Source: SMWD01 sp051008895
GTDB lineage: Bacteria; Pseudomonadota; Gammaproteobacteria; Steroidobacterales; GCA-2729495
Assembly (NCBI GenBank): GCA_051008895.1
Contig: JBPCXI010000178.1
Coordinates: 1-13,668, forward strand
Length of the DNA stretch: 13,668 bases
Reading direction: 5' to 3'
Of this stretch, positions 12,566 to 13,668 are shown in pieces (the first letter of the stretch is position 1; each line of letters starts with the position of its first letter). The notes under the pieces are model-generated. The model searched no databases. It was not told the DNA's origin and was given only the letters and a program-made list of their open reading frames with translations. A program made the position numbers and the translations under genes.

Positions 12566-13668
12566 ATGTCGGAGCATCGGCCAGAGCGGCAATTCGGTGC
12601 GTGGATCGGCACGCTGCTGATCGTCGCGAGCATGATCGGTACCGGCGTCTTTACGACGACCGGCCTGCTGCTGGCAAACATCCCGTCGGCGTCGGCGGTG
12701 CTCGCCTGCTGGGCCCTCGGCGGTCTGCTCGCGCTGGCGGGCGCGCTGTCGTATGCCGAACTCGGCGCAGCACTACCCGACAACGGCGGCGAATTCATGT
12801 TGCTGGGGCGAATCTATCACCCGGCCGTCGGCTTCACCGCCGGCGTGGTGTCGCTCGTCGTCGGCTTTTCGGCGCCGATCGCCGCTTCGGCGCTGGCGTT
12901 TTCGTTCTACCTGGAACGCGTCTTCCCTGGCGCGCCGGGCGTGCCGGTCGCGGTCGCAATCGTCTGCGGCTTGTCCGCACTGCACGCGTGGCGCGCGACC
13001 GCCGGCGGCCGCTTCCAGATCGCTATCACGTCGGCCAAGGTCGCGCTGATCATCGTGTTCATTGCCGCCGGCCTGTGGTCCGCGGCACCTGTGCCGGTGC
13101 AGGAGCTGGTGATCAAAGCAAAAACACTCGTCGATGCGCTCATGGCGCCATCCTTCGCGGTCGGCCTGGTGCTCGTATCGTTCGCCTACACCGGCTGGAA
13201 CGCGAGCGTGTACATCGCCGGCGAACTCCGCGACCCGCAGCGCAGTATCCCGCGATCACTGCTCGCCGGCACGCTGATCGTCACGCTGCTGTATGTCGGC
13301 CTGAACCTGGTATTCCTGCGCGCCGTGCCCGCCGACCGACTGTCCGGCGTCGTCGAGGTCGGGCACGTCGCTGCGGCGGCCATATTTGGCGACAGCGGCG
13401 CCCGCGGACTGTCGGCATTGATCGCACTCGGACTCATTTCGACGATCAGCGCGTACGTCATGAGCGGACCACGAGTCTACGAGGCGATGGGTAATGCGTA
13501 TCCGCGATTGGGCTTCCTCGCCGGTCGCGGTCGCGGCGCGAAACACGGGCCGATCGCCGCGACGGCATTGCAGGCCGGCGCGGCGCTGGCGATGCTGGCG
13601 ACCGCGAGTTTCGAGTCCCTGCTGACCTACGTCGGCTTTACGCTGTCGCTGTTCGCGGCCCTGACGGT
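12566..13668 (+). CDS. APC-superfamily amino-acid permease (runs off the right edge)
   Basis: The visible 367 codons encode a multi-helix inner-membrane transporter of the amino acid-polyamine-organocation superfamily, which imports or exchanges amino acids or related amines. TM1 contains the unwound Gly motif MIGTGVF (23-29), followed by the TM2 signature YAELGAALPDNGGEF (63-77). Later come FAYTGWNASVYIAGELRDPQRSIPRS, with the conserved GE-P block after TM6, and further hydrophobic helices up to the window end. Substrate cannot be read. Start is ATG at 12566 with AAGGG seven bases upstream; an in-frame GTG at 12560 is less likely, and TAA at 12548-12550 closes the frame. It is divergent from the DUF5658-like gene, and the C-terminus lies outside the window. 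Confidence 0.9.
   Translation, partial: MSEHRPERQFGAWIGTLLIVASMIGTGVFTTTGLLLANIPSASAVLACWALGGLLALAGALSYAELGAALPDNGGEFMLLGRIYHPAVGFTAGVVSLVVGFSAPIAASALAFSFYLERVFPGAPGVPVAVAIVCGLSALHAWRATAGGRFQIAITSAKVALIIVFIAAGLWSAAPVPVQELVIKAKTLVDALMAPSFAVGLVLVSFAYTGWNASVYIAGELRDPQRSIPRSLLAGTLIVTLLYVGLNLVFLRAVPADRLSGVVEVGHVAAAAIFGDSGARGLSALIALGLISTISAYVMSGPRVYEAMGNAYPRLGFLAGRGRGAKHGPIAATALQAGAALAMLATASFESLLTYVGFTLSLFAALT

Noticed and set aside
12601..13494. 297-codon Arg-rich open frame on the plus strand
   Set aside because: It is the +2 frame shadow of the permease, whose frame shows clear membrane helices and APC motifs.

Overview
This window is an ordinary-looking chromosomal segment of a high-GC (roughly 60-65% by eye) bacterium, almost certainly a gammaproteobacterium. 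The gene order yebC-ruvC-ruvA-ruvB-ybgC-tolQ-tolR-tolA next to a 2-oxoglutarate dehydrogenase operon (sucA-sucB-lpdA), plus a YfaZ-like outer membrane protein and a DUF5658-like membrane protein, fits free-living Gammaproteobacteria. I cannot name the genus. I see no rRNA, tRNA, CRISPR array, insertion sequence, integrase or other sign of transfer. No gene-free stretch exceeds 300 bases; the longest are 2260-2400, 11739-11849 and 12459-12565.

Layout. (1) From 5402 down to the left edge, all on the minus strand: yebC, ruvC, ruvA, ruvB (Holliday-junction branch migration and resolution), then ybgC, tolQ, tolR and the first 191 codons of tolA (trans-envelope Tol-Pal machinery). The genes are tightly packed, with overlaps or short gaps; the only larger gap, between ruvB and ybgC, holds a weak candidate promoter. 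(2) 5467-6024 minus: a YfaZ-like outer membrane protein with its own good sigma-70-type promoter. (3) 6103-11738 minus: sucA, sucB, lpdA, a self-contained operon for all three subunits of the 2-oxoglutarate dehydrogenase complex, with a candidate promoter and a terminator-like hairpin in the sucA leader. (4) 11850-12458 minus: a DUF5658-like membrane protein. (5) 12566 to the right edge, plus strand: the N-terminal two thirds or more of an APC-superfamily amino-acid permease, divergent from the DUF5658-like gene across an AT-rich spacer with a perfect 14-bp palindrome.

The most unusual signal is at gene junctions in the ruv-tol cluster. Before tolA a 14-bp unit is repeated four times and creates two identical 5-codon minicistrons (MTIVR), each ending in an ATGA overlap with the next start, the last overlap being the tolA start codon. 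An 8-bp duplication before ruvA makes an analogous chain (MSQ, then MSRQ, then ruvA). A 12-codon minicistron joins the ruvA stop (ATGA) to a TTG start of ruvB (TTGA). tolA and ruvA have no visible Shine-Dalgarno sequence. I infer that ribosomes may be handed from gene to gene by repeated termination and re-initiation; this is a hypothesis from sequence alone. Otherwise the window is conserved housekeeping DNA and I did not find a new defence or mobile system.
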